From contig JAQULP010000007.1 in the NCBI GenBank assembly GCA_028718525.1, positions 1 through 64,000 of the forward strand: DNA of 64,000 nt. The letters run 5' to 3'. Numbering within the stretch: the first letter of the stretch is position 1; each line of letters begins with the position of its first letter. The notes beneath the pieces were generated by a model that had not been told where the DNA came from, did not search any database, and saw only the letters and a list, made by a program, of their open reading frames with translations. Source of the stretch: Sulfuricurvum sp. (GTDB lineage Bacteria > Campylobacterota > Campylobacteria > Campylobacterales > Sulfurimonadaceae). Shown piece by piece: positions 52,894 through 62,117 of the stretch. A program made the translations under genes and the position numbers.

Positions 52894-53582
52894 GCGGTGC
52901 ACACGTCTATACTCAAGAATTAAAACATCGTGAAGATCAATTGGCTATACAATATCTTCCGGCAGTCAAAGCAATGTCGTTTCGCCTGAAAGAGCGCCTG
53001 CCCAGCTCTATCGATTATTTGGATTTATGCGCAATCGGTACTGAAGAGCTGGTAAAGCTTGCTCGCCGTTATGATGAAGCGCAAAACGATTCGTTTTGGG
53101 GGTATGCCAAAACACGGGTATACGGTGCAATGCTCGATTATTTGCGCTCTTTGGATATGGTAAGCCGTTCAAGCCGACGCCTCATTAAAGAGATTGACCA
53201 TGCGATAGAAGTGCATATGGCCGATCATGATGAAGAACCGACGGATCAGGAACTCTCTGTTATTTTGGGAATTGAAGAAGAGAAGATTCATGAAGCGCGC
53301 ATCGCATCCGATATCTACACGGTTATGCCTCTGGATGATCAGCTCGGGACACCCGAAGAGGGGAGTGTTTTGGAACGATTAGAACACGAAGATCTAATCG
53401 AAGCGATCAAAGAGGTCTTGAGCGGTTTTGATGAAAGGGAGCAGATTATTATTCAGCTTTATTATTTTGAAGAATTGACCCTCAAAGAGATCAGTGAGAT
53501 CGTCAATATTACCGAGTCACGGATATCTCAGATCCATAAATCGGTCATACGGCGGATTAAAGAAGCGGTAGGGGGGCGATAA
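52890..53582 (+). CDS. fliA: Flagellar sigma factor FliA (sigma28)
   Basis: FliA directs RNA polymerase to late flagellar genes. Region 2 is clear (LAIQYLPAVKAMSFRLKERLPSSIDYLDLCAIGTEELVKLARRYDEAQNDSFWGYAKTRVYGAMLDYLRSLDMVSRSSRRL, cut here into recognisable parts such as SFWGYAKTRVYGAMLDYLRS) and region 4 ends with LTLKEISEIVNITESRISQI. At 230 residues it is normal. It overlaps its upstream neighbour by four bases and fliM by one base. Confidence 0.94.
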   Translation: MSGAHVYTQELKHREDQLAIQYLPAVKAMSFRLKERLPSSIDYLDLCAIGTEELVKLARRYDEAQNDSFWGYAKTRVYGAMLDYLRSLDMVSRSSRRLIKEIDHAIEVHMADHDEEPTDQELSVILGIEEEKIHEARIASDIYTVMPLDDQLGTPEEGSVLERLEHEDLIEAIKEVLSGFDEREQIIIQLYYFEELTLKEISEIVNITESRISQIHKSVIRRIKEAVGGR

Positions 53583-54679
53583 TGGCGGATATTCTATCCC
53601 AAGAAGAGATTGATGCCCTCTTAGACGTTGTTGATGATGAGGGGGACAGTGCGTTAGATTCGGGGGAAGATACCCTTTTCCCGCAACGTCAGATCACCCT
53701 GTATGATTTCAAGCGGCCAAACCGTGTTTCCAAAGAACAGCTCCGGGCTTTTCGGGGGATTCACGATAAAATGGCCCGCTCCATCGCATCGCAAATTTCA
53801 GCAATCATGCGTTCGATTGTTGAAATTCAGCTCCATTCGGTCGATCAGATGACCTATGGGGAGTTTCTGATGTCACTCCCGAATCCGACCAGCTTTAACG
53901 TCTTTTCGATGAAGCCGCTCGAAGGGAACGGCGTTTTAGAGATCAACCCCTCTATCGCCTTTCCGATGTTGGACCGTATTTTGGGGGGAAAGGGGGAACC
54001 GTTCGAAGCCAATCGAGAATTCTCCGATATTGAATTATCCCTTTTTGAGACGATTTTGCGGGTTATGATGGGTACGTTGCGGGAAGCGTGGGGACCGGTA
54101 ACCGATCTCTACCCGCAGATCGAATCCAAAGAGTCGAGTCCCAACGTCGTGCAGATCGTCGCCCAAAATGAGATTGTCGTCATGGTCGTTATGGAGATCA
54201 TTATCGGTCACAGTTCGGGGATGATGAACATTTGTTATCCGGTTATTGCTTTGGAACCGGTTTTGCCGAAACTCGCCAGCCGTGATTTGATGCTGAATGA
54301 GACAAGTTCGAAGAAAAGTCGTAATCAGGAACTTCAGGTCCTCCTCGGGGGGGCACATGTCAATGTTGAAGTGAATCTGGGCGAAGCTGAATTGAGTTTA
54401 CAGGAGTTGCTGGAACTTTGCGAGGGAGATATAATTCGGCTCAACATCCCGGCTGATGATGTCGTGAATGTCAGTGTAGACGGAAAAGAGCGTTTTGTCG
54501 GCCAGATGGGCTTACGGCGCTTTCGTAAATCGATTCAGATCACATCCGTGATCGATACTGAAAAAGATGCCGTCAAACGGGCCTTGAAAGAGTTTGAAAC
54601 CAAACGAAAAGCGCGAATAAGCAATGTCCGGGAGATGATTCACGGACCTGCAATAGACGAGGAGGATGATAATGAGTGA
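53582..54679 (+). CDS. fliM: Flagellar motor switch protein FliM
   Basis: FliM binds CheY-P at the C ring and controls rotation direction. The N terminus has LSQEEIDALLDVVDD, the CheY-binding EIDALL motif; the middle domain (about 45-235) follows with the GGxG region (DRILGGKGEPFE), and a C-terminal SpoA domain (about 255-340, VNVEVNLGEAELSLQELLEL). At 365 residues it is complete. fliY starts eight bases inside its end. Confidence 0.96.
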   Translation: MADILSQEEIDALLDVVDDEGDSALDSGEDTLFPQRQITLYDFKRPNRVSKEQLRAFRGIHDKMARSIASQISAIMRSIVEIQLHSVDQMTYGEFLMSLPNPTSFNVFSMKPLEGNGVLEINPSIAFPMLDRILGGKGEPFEANREFSDIELSLFETILRVMMGTLREAWGPVTDLYPQIESKESSPNVVQIVAQNEIVVMVVMEIIIGHSSGMMNICYPVIALEPVLPKLASRDLMLNETSSKKSRNQELQVLLGGAHVNVEVNLGEAELSLQELLELCEGDIIRLNIPADDVVNVSVDGKERFVGQMGLRRFRKSIQITSVIDTEKDAVKRALKEFETKRKARISNVREMIHGPAIDEEDDNE

Positions 54680-55535
54680 TTTTGCCGGAATATTTGCTAC
54701 CGAAGCCATTGCCACGATAGAGGGGCTGACGGGTCAGACTCCTGCAATTACCCTAAAAGAGACCGAAGATATTTCCATCGTTTCCAACGTCATTCCTCCG
54801 GTAAGCATAACGCATATCACTTTTGGGGGAGAAGCTTCAGGCCGCGGGTTGATTATGATGCCTCCTCAGCTTGCCACGGCATTAGGGGATATGATGCTTG
54901 GCGGCGAAGGCGACGGAAAAGAGACGATGAATGATGAAGATATGGATGCGGCTAAAGAGATCGTTTCCAATATCGTTGGGGCAATGAGCACGACATTGGG
55001 ATCGCAAAAAGAGCTTCCGAAATTTGCCATAAAAGCCGATAAGATCGAATTTGTGAATGAAAACGGAGAGGTAGATCTGGACGGTTATGCCAAAATGTTC
55101 GTTTTTCAATTCGCCCTAGGCTCAATCAATTCGTTGATTATGTTCGCCATCGATTCCGCAATCAATGACGCTCTAAACGGTGGGAAAACCCCCGCTCCGG
55201 CTCCGCATGCGGAAGGGAATATCTTTGATTCCCCTTCACCGGTTCCGTCTCACCGTCTGGAAGAGGGAGAAATGAAAAATATCTCTTTGATCCTTGATGT
55301 AAAATTACCGGTTCGTGTCCGAATCGGAAAGAAAAAAATGCTCCTGAAAGATGTTTTGAGCATGGATATCGGATCGGTCATCGAATTAAATCAGCTTGCG
55401 AATGATCCGTTGGATATATTGGTGGATGATCACGTTATCGCCCAGGGGGAAGTCGTTATCGTGGACGGAAACTTCGGTGTGCAGATAACCTCAATCGGAA
55501 CGAAACGGGATCGGTTGAATAAACTCAAAGGATAG
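54672..55535 (+). CDS. fliY: Flagellar motor switch protein FliY
   Basis: FliY combines a CheC-like domain (about 1-185) with a FliN-type SpoA domain (about 205-287: NISLILDVKLPVRVRIG, LKDVLSMDIGSVIEL). The linker is Pro/Ala rich. In the CheC part the motif reads KEIVSNI, a three-residue spacing between E and N, so phosphatase activity is doubtful. GAGGAGG precedes the ATG at 54672. 287 residues. Confidence 0.92.
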   Translation: MSDFAGIFATEAIATIEGLTGQTPAITLKETEDISIVSNVIPPVSITHITFGGEASGRGLIMMPPQLATALGDMMLGGEGDGKETMNDEDMDAAKEIVSNIVGAMSTTLGSQKELPKFAIKADKIEFVNENGEVDLDGYAKMFVFQFALGSINSLIMFAIDSAINDALNGGKTPAPAPHAEGNIFDSPSPVPSHRLEEGEMKNISLILDVKLPVRVRIGKKKMLLKDVLSMDIGSVIELNQLANDPLDILVDDHVIAQGEVVIVDGNFGVQITSIGTKRDRLNKLKG

Positions 55536-55537
55536 CG

Positions 55538-56323
55538 ATGTCTCATCGAAAAAAAGTAACAAAAGAATATCCCAGCAATCGCTATGTTAAAGATATCAAA
55601 TCCGCAGACGTGTGGAGCGTTTTTAAGATTATAGCCGATTTCGTTCAGGGATTTGACGAATTGGGGGACTTAGGCCCTTCGGTAACGATTTTCGGAAGTG
55701 CCCGGTTGGATGAGAACCACCCCTATTACAAGCAGGCCAGCGAACTTGCAAGTATGTTGGGCGAACGCGGCTATAACATCATCACCGGAGGAGGACCCGG
55801 GGTGATGGAAGCGGCTAATCGGGGAGCGTATGAACATGAAGAGGTCGAATCGATCGGCCTAAACATCGAGCTTCCGGAAGAACAGCAACCCAACCCTTAC
55901 ATCACCAAAGGGAGAAGTTTCGATTATTTTTTCTCACGAAAGGTGATGCTCGTCAAATATTCGATGGCCTATGTTATTTTTCCGGGAGGGTTTGGTACCC
56001 TGGATGAGATGTTTGAAGCGTTGACTCTCATTCAAACCCGAAAAGTGTGGGGTGTACGCCTTTTCCTAATCGGAACTGATTTTTATGCCCCTTTGATCCA
56101 GTTTTTAGAAGAGAAGATGCTCAAAGAGGGGATGATCGATGCCAAAGATTTAAAATTGATAACGTTGACGGACAATCTCACGTATGTCGTCAACGAAATC
56201 GAAAAATCTCTGGTTGCCCAGATGGCTACCCTCGAGAAAGAGGGATTGGAAGACACCAAGTTTTATAAAGTGCTCTCTAGTTATTTTGAGAACAGACCGA
56301 TATGTGATGAAAGTGATAAATAA
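55538..56323 (+). CDS. LOG-family (TIGR00730) Rossmann-fold protein
   Basis: The family hydrolyses nucleoside 5'-monophosphates such as cytokinin ribotides, or related nucleotides. The conserved GGGPGVMEAANRGA and PGGFGTLDEMFEALTLIQT motifs are present. At 261 residues it is of the larger type with an N-terminal extension of about 45 residues. It is two bases after fliY and overlaps mnmA by one base (TAATG). Substrate unknown. Confidence 0.88.
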   Translation: MSHRKKVTKEYPSNRYVKDIKSADVWSVFKIIADFVQGFDELGDLGPSVTIFGSARLDENHPYYKQASELASMLGERGYNIITGGGPGVMEAANRGAYEHEEVESIGLNIELPEEQQPNPYITKGRSFDYFFSRKVMLVKYSMAYVIFPGGFGTLDEMFEALTLIQTRKVWGVRLFLIGTDFYAPLIQFLEEKMLKEGMIDAKDLKLITLTDNLTYVVNEIEKSLVAQMATLEKEGLEDTKFYKVLSSYFENRPICDESDK

Positions 56324-57342
56324 TGGCAAAAAAAGTATTGATTGGGATGAGCGGAGGGGTTGATTCGACCGTTTCGACCCTTTTACTCAAAGAACAGGGA
56401 TATGAGGTCGAAGGGGTGTATATGAAGCTCCATTCGAAACCGGGCTATCACGAGATTCATCAGGTACGGGCCCAAAAAGCGGCCGATTTCGCAGGGGTAA
56501 AACTCCATATCCTGGATCTTCAGGAAAAATTTAACGAGAAAGTTTTTACCCCGTTTATCGAAACGTATAAAGAGGGAAAAACCCCAAATCCCTGTGCCTT
56601 GTGTAACCGCAATATCAAATTCGGGGAGATGGTCGCTTTTGCCGATACGGTCGGTGCCGATTTTATAGCAACCGGCCACTATATCCGTCATGACGGCAAA
56701 TATCTTCTTCAGGCACATGATGATACGAAAGACCAAAGCTATTTTCTTTTTTACATCGATCCGAAACTTGTTCCCCGATTATTGTTTCCGCTTGGGGAAC
56801 GGCAGAAGCACGATATTAAAACGTTTGCGGCTGGGGTAAAAGGGCTGGAATCGTTTGCATCCCAAAGTGAGTCAAGCGAAATATGTTTTGTGGAAACGAC
56901 CTATGTTGATGTCTTGAAACCGTATGTCGCGGTGGATCAGGAGGGGGATGTGTTGGATCTTGCCGGAAAAGTGGTAGGAAAGCACAAAGGGTACATGCAT
57001 TACACGATCGGCAAACGTAAAGGATTTACGGTACACGGTGCGCATGATCCCCATTTTGTTGTGGAGATCCGACCGGAGACAAATCAAATTGTCGTCGGTA
57101 CACGCGAAGCGCTGGAGTGTCGATCGGTTCGTTTGGAAAACATAAATATGTTTGATGAACGCTCTCATTTTGAATGCGAGGTCAAACTGCGCTATCGTAC
57201 TACCGCCGTTAAATGCCGTGTCGTCATCGAAGGCGATACGGCATTGGTAGAACTTGATGAACCTGTTTTAGGGGTTGCATCGGGGCAGGCCGGTGTATTT
57301 TATGAGGGTGAAAAACTACTCGGCGGGGGCTGGATCGTTTGA
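56323..57342 (+). CDS. mnmA: tRNA 2-thiouridine synthase MnmA
   Basis: MnmA thiolates U34 in tRNAs for Glu, Gln and Lys. The PP-loop SGGVDST (residues 10-16) starts it; the catalytic cysteines are in NPCALCNRNIKFG and SSEICFVET. The C terminus contains the substrate-binding domain. At 339 residues it is normal. Its last 27 bases overlap the 3' end of the convergent mtgA gene. Confidence 0.95.
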   Translation: MAKKVLIGMSGGVDSTVSTLLLKEQGYEVEGVYMKLHSKPGYHEIHQVRAQKAADFAGVKLHILDLQEKFNEKVFTPFIETYKEGKTPNPCALCNRNIKFGEMVAFADTVGADFIATGHYIRHDGKYLLQAHDDTKDQSYFLFYIDPKLVPRLLFPLGERQKHDIKTFAAGVKGLESFASQSESSEICFVETTYVDVLKPYVAVDQEGDVLDLAGKVVGKHKGYMHYTIGKRKGFTVHGAHDPHFVVEIRPETNQIVVGTREALECRSVRLENINMFDERSHFECEVKLRYRTTAVKCRVVIEGDTALVELDEPVLGVASGQAGVFYEGEKLLGGGWIV

Positions 57343-58203
57343 TTTCTCAGAAGCCGGAGCGAGTGTTTCGGTTGGTACCGCTTCGTCAGCCGGAGGGGTT
57401 TGCGTATTCTCTATGGGCGAATCCGTAAGTTCCGTTTCGGGTTGAAGGAGTGTTTCATTGTTCTCTGTATTGCTCTCTTCTTGTTTTGGCGGTGCCATTA
57501 TCTCCTGATATTGTGGGATAACGATACCGCGGCGTTTCATGATTTTATAAATAATATGGGAACGATTTTTGACGTATTTTTGTTTTCCGAGAGGATTGTA
57601 TTTAATCGGATTAGGGAGAACGGCTGCAAGATGGGCTGCTTCTTGCGCGGTGAGGTTTTTGGCACTTTTATGGTAATAATGGCGTGCCGCCGCTTCGATT
57701 CCGAAAATACCGTCGCCCCATTCGGCTACGTTCAGATAAATTTCAAGTATGCGCCGCTTGGAGAGGGTCCCTTCGATACGCCATGTCAAGATAGCCTCTT
57801 TAAGTTTACGTACCGGGTTTTTACTCGGTGAGAGATAAAGATTCTTGGAGAGCTGTTGGCTGATGGTACTTCCCCCTGCGACGGATCCTTTTTTCAAGCT
57901 CCGTTCCAGCGCCTGCTCCATCCCGTCTACATCAAATCCGTCGTGATTCCAAAACTTGTCGTCTTCGCCGATTAGAACCGCTTTGATAACGTTCGGGGAA
58001 ATTTGTGACATCGTGACCCATTTCTGGGTAATTTTTTGATCTTTATTCTCTTGAGCCCATTGATCCATACGGTACTCCATGAAGGCGGTAGGGATTGGAT
58101 TGATATCCCGCAGATCGGAGACAAAAGGGTAGAAGAGATAGCGTCCGATATCAATAATCCCTCCGGCTAAAAAAATAAGAAGAAAAAGTTTGTATTTGTT
58201 CAT
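57316..58203 (-). CDS. mtgA: Monofunctional peptidoglycan glycosyltransferase MtgA
   Basis: MtgA polymerises lipid II into glycan strands. One N-terminal membrane segment precedes a GT51 domain: AVLIGEDDKFWNHDGFD (catalytic glutamate in GEDDKFW), GGSTISQQLSKNLYLSP, KRRILEIYLNVAEWG and AAHLAAVLPNP. The domain ends near residue 225, and a 65-residue Pro/Glu/Thr-rich tail follows. That tail is coded partly over the convergent mnmA end. 295 residues. Confidence 0.93.
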   Translation of the reverse strand: MNKYKLFLLIFLAGGIIDIGRYLFYPFVSDLRDINPIPTAFMEYRMDQWAQENKDQKITQKWVTMSQISPNVIKAVLIGEDDKFWNHDGFDVDGMEQALERSLKKGSVAGGSTISQQLSKNLYLSPSKNPVRKLKEAILTWRIEGTLSKRRILEIYLNVAEWGDGIFGIEAAARHYYHKSAKNLTAQEAAHLAAVLPNPIKYNPLGKQKYVKNRSHIIYKIMKRRGIVIPQYQEIMAPPKQEESNTENNETLLQPETELTDSPIENTQTPPADEAVPTETLAPASEKSNDPAPAE

Positions 58204-58205
58204 GA

Positions 58206-58829
58206 TTAATCCGTATTGAGTTTAGGCAGATGCCATTGTTTGATGTAGGCCAGAAGTCTTACGATAACGGCAAAGCCGGCTACCGCTGCAACTGCGAGAG
58301 TCCCCGTCCACCCGAGGGAAGCTAGGATCAGGAGCAACATAGAGACGATTAGGGCGATAGAACCGTAAAAATCGCTGATCAGGACCGAAGGTACCTGATT
58401 TATCATCGTATCTCGTAAAACACCCCCTCCGACAGCGGTCAGGAAGCTTAAGATGATGACGCCGAAAAAATTGTATCCCGCATCAATGGCCAATAATGCA
58501 CCGGTAATGCTAAAGGCAACCAGCCCGATAGTGTCGGAGATGACAAAGAGCCATTGCCGCTCAATCTGTTCCCGATGGTACAGACGAAAAATAAAAGCGA
58601 TCGCTATGGTTACGATGACGGTTATCGCGGGATAATACTCATTAAATGCAAAAGGGGTACGATCCAGGATGACATCGCGGACAACCCCTCCGCCCAATGC
58701 GGTCAGCGAAGCGGAAATGATCACTCCCAAAAGATCGAGATTGTTGCGGACTCCTACTAGGAAACCGCTCAGGGCAAAGGCGATGATACCGAGGATATCG
58801 GCAGCAACGATGAGGTCAACGTGAGGCAT
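58206..58829 (-). CDS. TRIC/YicG-like membrane protein (UPF0126)
   Basis: Two repeats of the UPF0126 pattern (LGIIAFALSGFLVGVRNNLDLLGV ... GGGVVRDVILDR and GLVAFSITGALLAIDAGYNFFGV ... GGGVLRDTMINQ) with about seven membrane segments identify this family, related to trimeric intracellular cation channels. I use the ATG at 58829, about 207 residues; the frame is open to 58901, which would overlap the next gene by 86 bases. It is two bases from mtgA. Confidence 0.8.
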   Translation of the reverse strand: MPHVDLIVAADILGIIAFALSGFLVGVRNNLDLLGVIISASLTALGGGVVRDVILDRTPFAFNEYYPAITVIVTIAIAFIFRLYHREQIERQWLFVISDTIGLVAFSITGALLAIDAGYNFFGVIILSFLTAVGGGVLRDTMINQVPSVLISDFYGSIALIVSMLLLILASLGWTGTLAVAAVAGFAVIVRLLAYIKQWHLPKLNTD

Positions 58830-59358
58830 CAGGTGCGCGGTAATTTTCTTTAAAACTGACGTATCGGCGTGCGGAAGCATAAAGCTCGGCAACCTCTTCA
58901 TCGCTTAATTCACGAACCACTTTTGCAGGGCTCCCCATGATAAGCGAGCGAGGAGGGAAAACTTTGTTTTTCGTCACCAGCGCTCCGGCCCCTACAATCG
59001 ATTCTTTACCGATAACGGCACCGTCTAGGATAGTGGCGCTCATCCCGATTAAACAGGCATCTTCAATCGTGCATCCGTGCAGCATTACCCGATGGCCTAC
59101 GGTGACGTCATTGCCGATGATGGTCGGATACCCGTCGCTGGCATCCTCTTTTTTGTGATGGGTGACGTGTACCATGCTCAAATCCTGAATATTTGAACGA
59201 TCGCCGATTTGGATATAATGGACGTCGCCGCGGACAACGCATCCAAACCAGATACTGACATCTTCTCCCATGCTAACCCGTCCGATGACATCGGCTGAAG
59301 GGGCAATCCATACACGCTCCTTCATGGTTGGTGTGTAGTCAAGATAATTACTGATCAT
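58816..59358 (-). CDS. Gamma-class carbonic anhydrase-like protein
   Basis: A left-handed beta-helix with hexapeptide repeats is visible: GRVSMGEDVSIWFGCVVRGDVHYIQIGDRSNIQD, then HVTHHKK and VGHRVMLHGCTI, with the histidines expected to bind metal. Family members hydrate carbon dioxide or act as acyl-type enzymes (YrdA, CaiE). 180 residues. The start overlaps the ppk1 stop by one base (TAATG). Confidence 0.88.
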   Translation of the reverse strand: MISNYLDYTPTMKERVWIAPSADVIGRVSMGEDVSIWFGCVVRGDVHYIQIGDRSNIQDLSMVHVTHHKKEDASDGYPTIIGNDVTVGHRVMLHGCTIEDACLIGMSATILDGAVIGKESIVGAGALVTKNKVFPPRSLIMGSPAKVVRELSDEEVAELYASARRYVSFKENYRAPDASR

Positions 59359-61460
59359 TAGCTCTCTTTAAATAACCGTGTCGTCAATTGCTGAACGTAA
59401 TTCGGTGCTTGTTTTTTGACCGAATTATACACTTTGTTGGTATGGGTTTCGACAATTTGATGGGAATTGATGACGCTGCTGCCGCTCTCATGTTTGACTT
59501 TGACATAGCTGCCGTCATTTTGCAACTCATAGGCGAGCTGGTTATCGGAGATCTGTAACTGCAAAATTTGCAACAGTTTGTTTGAACTCTCTTCACCCGA
59601 TATCGGGGTGAGAAGTTCAATACGGCGCAATAGATTTCTAGGCATCCAGTCAGCACTCGAGATATACGTCTGCGGTGTTGAGTGTTTAAAATAGTAAATT
59701 CGGGCGTGTTCAAGATACTTCCCGATAATGGAGATAACCCGGATATTTTCGCTGATCCCGGGAACCCCAGGGCGTAAACAGCAGATACCGCGAATGATCA
59801 GTTCAATTTTAACCCCCGCCTGTGAGGCTTTATAGAGGGCTTTGATGATATCTTCATCGACCAACGCATTCATTTTGGCAATGATTCTCCCTTCGCTTCC
59901 CATACGTGTTTCGTTTTGGATCAGGGAGAGAACTTTCGGTTTTATCTGGGTCGGTGCCATATACAGTTCATGGAGCTTCCCTTTTTTGCTGAATCCGGTC
60001 AGGAAGTGGAAAAAGCGGGTCATGTCGTGAGTAATCGCGTCGTTAGACGTCATATAGCTGATATCGGTATAGATCGTCGCGGTGGAAGGGTTGTAGTTTC
60101 CGGTTCCGATATGGGCGTATTGTTTGAGTTTACCGTCTACGCGTCGGGTAATGAGTGCCGCTTTGGCATGCACTTTGAATCCGGCAATCCCATAGATTAC
60201 GTGCGCTCCCGCATTTTCAAGCGCTTTTGCCCAAATGAGGTTGTTCTCTTCATCAAAACGGGCTTTGAGCTCCACCATAACGGTAACTTGTTTCCCGGAT
60301 TCCGCGGCACTGATCAGTGACTGGACTATCGGAGATTTTGAACCGGAACGGTACAGGGTCATACGGATGGAGACAACATCGGGGTCTTTGGCGGCAATCT
60401 GGATAAGACGGACAACCGGTTCAAAACTCTCAAACGGATGGAATAAAATGAGATCTTGTTTATCCATCGTCATGTAGAGATTTTCATCCGCATCCAGAGG
60501 GGGAAGATTGCGGGGTTTGAAACTTGGACTGGTGAGATGGGCAAAATCTTTATTCCCTACTACCTGCCAAAGGCTTCCGAGGTTAAGATAGGTTTGAAAG
60601 CGGTAGATATCGTCTTTGTAGACATTGGCATGACGGTTGAAAAAATTCAAAAGATCATCATCGGCATGGACACTGAGTTCGAGACGGACCAATTCCCCTT
60701 TTTTACGGAGTTTCAGACCCTCTTCGAGGATCTCCATAAAATCGTCCGCCTCCTCTTCCTCGATAGCGATATCGGCATTTCGGGTGACGCGGAAAGCTGC
60801 GAATTTGATCAATTCATAGCCGGGGAAGAGATCTTGGATGTGCTCAGCGACAATACTCCCTATCGGGACGTAAATCCGGTTGTTGATATCGACAAACCGG
60901 GGTAAAACACGCGGGATACGAATAAGTCCGTAACGTTCGATGGTGGGGTCTTCTTTATCGCGGAGTTTGACGATCTGTCCGAACCCGAGGTTGTTCAGAT
61001 GGGGAAACGGATGGGTCGCATCGATGGCGATTGGGATGACGACGGGATAGATGTTCTCATGGAAATATTTATCCAGGTATTTGCGTTGGTCGGGGGTAAC
61101 TTCCTTGTAGGATTGGAAAAAGATCCCCTCTTTTTCGAGCTCTTTCATAATCCCCTGCAGGCATTGTTCAACCACTTCCTGCTCTTTGTGGAGATATTCG
61201 CGGATTTCGCGTAGCTGATGCAACGGGGTAAAACGGTCGGCGCCCGAAACATTGACGCCGGCACTGAAGAGTTTTTTCAGCCCCGCAACGCGTATCATGT
61301 AAAATTCGTCGAGGTTGGTTCCGTAAATAGCTAAAAATTTAAGTCGTTCGAAAAGGGGGAGGGATTCATCTTGCGCCTGCCGCAGAACACGGGTATTAAA
61401 TTGGAGCCATGAAAGCTCCCGATTGATATAAAGTGCTGGATCTTTGTAATTATTGGGCAT
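59358..61460 (-). CDS. ppk1: Polyphosphate kinase 1
   Basis: PPK1 makes long-chain polyphosphate from ATP. The N domain has INRELSWLQFNTRVLRQAQD, the head domain follows, and the catalytic part has FHPFESFEPVVRLI, FKVHAKAALITRR (phosphorylated histidine), and IGTGNYNPSTATIYTDIS. At 700 residues it is normal. It may work against the Ppx/GppA gene at 5484-6950. Divergent from the TPR gene with back-to-back -10 elements. Confidence 0.96.
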   Translation of the reverse strand: MPNNYKDPALYINRELSWLQFNTRVLRQAQDESLPLFERLKFLAIYGTNLDEFYMIRVAGLKKLFSAGVNVSGADRFTPLHQLREIREYLHKEQEVVEQCLQGIMKELEKEGIFFQSYKEVTPDQRKYLDKYFHENIYPVVIPIAIDATHPFPHLNNLGFGQIVKLRDKEDPTIERYGLIRIPRVLPRFVDINNRIYVPIGSIVAEHIQDLFPGYELIKFAAFRVTRNADIAIEEEEADDFMEILEEGLKLRKKGELVRLELSVHADDDLLNFFNRHANVYKDDIYRFQTYLNLGSLWQVVGNKDFAHLTSPSFKPRNLPPLDADENLYMTMDKQDLILFHPFESFEPVVRLIQIAAKDPDVVSIRMTLYRSGSKSPIVQSLISAAESGKQVTVMVELKARFDEENNLIWAKALENAGAHVIYGIAGFKVHAKAALITRRVDGKLKQYAHIGTGNYNPSTATIYTDISYMTSNDAITHDMTRFFHFLTGFSKKGKLHELYMAPTQIKPKVLSLIQNETRMGSEGRIIAKMNALVDEDIIKALYKASQAGVKIELIIRGICCLRPGVPGISENIRVISIIGKYLEHARIYYFKHSTPQTYISSADWMPRNLLRRIELLTPISGEESSNKLLQILQLQISDNQLAYELQNDGSYVKVKHESGSSVINSHQIVETHTNKVYNSVKKQAPNYVQQLTTRLFKES

Positions 61461-61493
61461 AGTTTCTACCGATTTTGGTTTTAAGTTATCGTG

Positions 61494-61506
61494 ATTATAT
61501 TATACT
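61494..61506. promoter_or_regulatory. Back-to-back -10 elements for ppk1 and the TPR gene
   Basis: The minus strand has TATAAT at 61494-61499 (start near 61487, leader of about 27 bases to ppk1) and the plus strand TATACT at 61501-61506 (start near 61513, 17 bases before the TPR ATG). Only one base separates the two -10s, so RNA polymerase cannot occupy both at once. Confidence 0.5.
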
Positions 61507-61529
61507 TATCGTTACAAAAAAGGAACACT

Positions 61530-62117
61530 ATGACACTATTTCAATTTTTTATGTTTGCGGCGACACTTTTTTTCGCCTATCAGATTTTCAGGCACGTACA
61601 AACACTCGAAGACAACGCCCCGCAAGAGGCTTCTTCGGAGAGTTCCGATGCTGTTGTTGTTTCGGCATCGGTATTGGTTGATCAGGCGGACAGTGCGTAT
61701 GAACACGGAGAACTTGACCATGCCAAAAACATTCTCGAAGAGGCATTTCGGTTGGAACCTCACAATGCGGAGATTGTCAATAAGCTTGCTTTTGTAACGG
61801 CAAAAACGGGAGAACGGCTTCGGGCTATCGAATTGTATGAGCGCTCTTTGGAACTGGAGGAGAACGATGACTTAACCCATAATGCCATCGCTTCGCTTTA
61901 TCGGTCGGAAAATGCGTATGAACGGGCTGAAGACCACTATCGAAAAGCGCTCGAGATTGATGATGCGTACGCTCAGACGTATTACAACTACGCCAATCTC
62001 TTGGTTGATATGGGGGAAATAGAGGAGGCCCGGGCCATGTATAAACATGCCCTCGAACTGCAAAGCGATTTTCAACAGGCCCGCGAAGCGCTGCTGTCTT
62101 TGGGGAGTAAACAATGA
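61530..62117 (+). CDS. Membrane-anchored TPR protein
   Basis: From the ATG at 61530 (AAAGGA upstream) the protein of about 195 residues has one N-terminal membrane segment (about 4-20) and three to four TPR units (about 55-185: AKNILEEAFRLEPHNAEI, LRAIELYERSLELEENDD, AEDHYRKALEIDDAYAQT, ARAMYKHALELQSDFQQA). TPRs mediate protein contacts. It overlaps the NYN gene by four bases. Function unknown. An upstream ATG at 61491 would place the start within the promoter. Confidence 0.8.
   Translation: MTLFQFFMFAATLFFAYQIFRHVQTLEDNAPQEASSESSDAVVVSASVLVDQADSAYEHGELDHAKNILEEAFRLEPHNAEIVNKLAFVTAKTGERLRAIELYERSLELEENDDLTHNAIASLYRSENAYERAEDHYRKALEIDDAYAQTYYNYANLLVDMGEIEEARAMYKHALELQSDFQQAREALLSLGSKQ

Noticed and set aside
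54672-55235. FliY CheC part as an active CheY-P phosphatase
   Set aside because: The first motif has three residues between E and N instead of two, and no second clear motif was found, so I do not claim activity.
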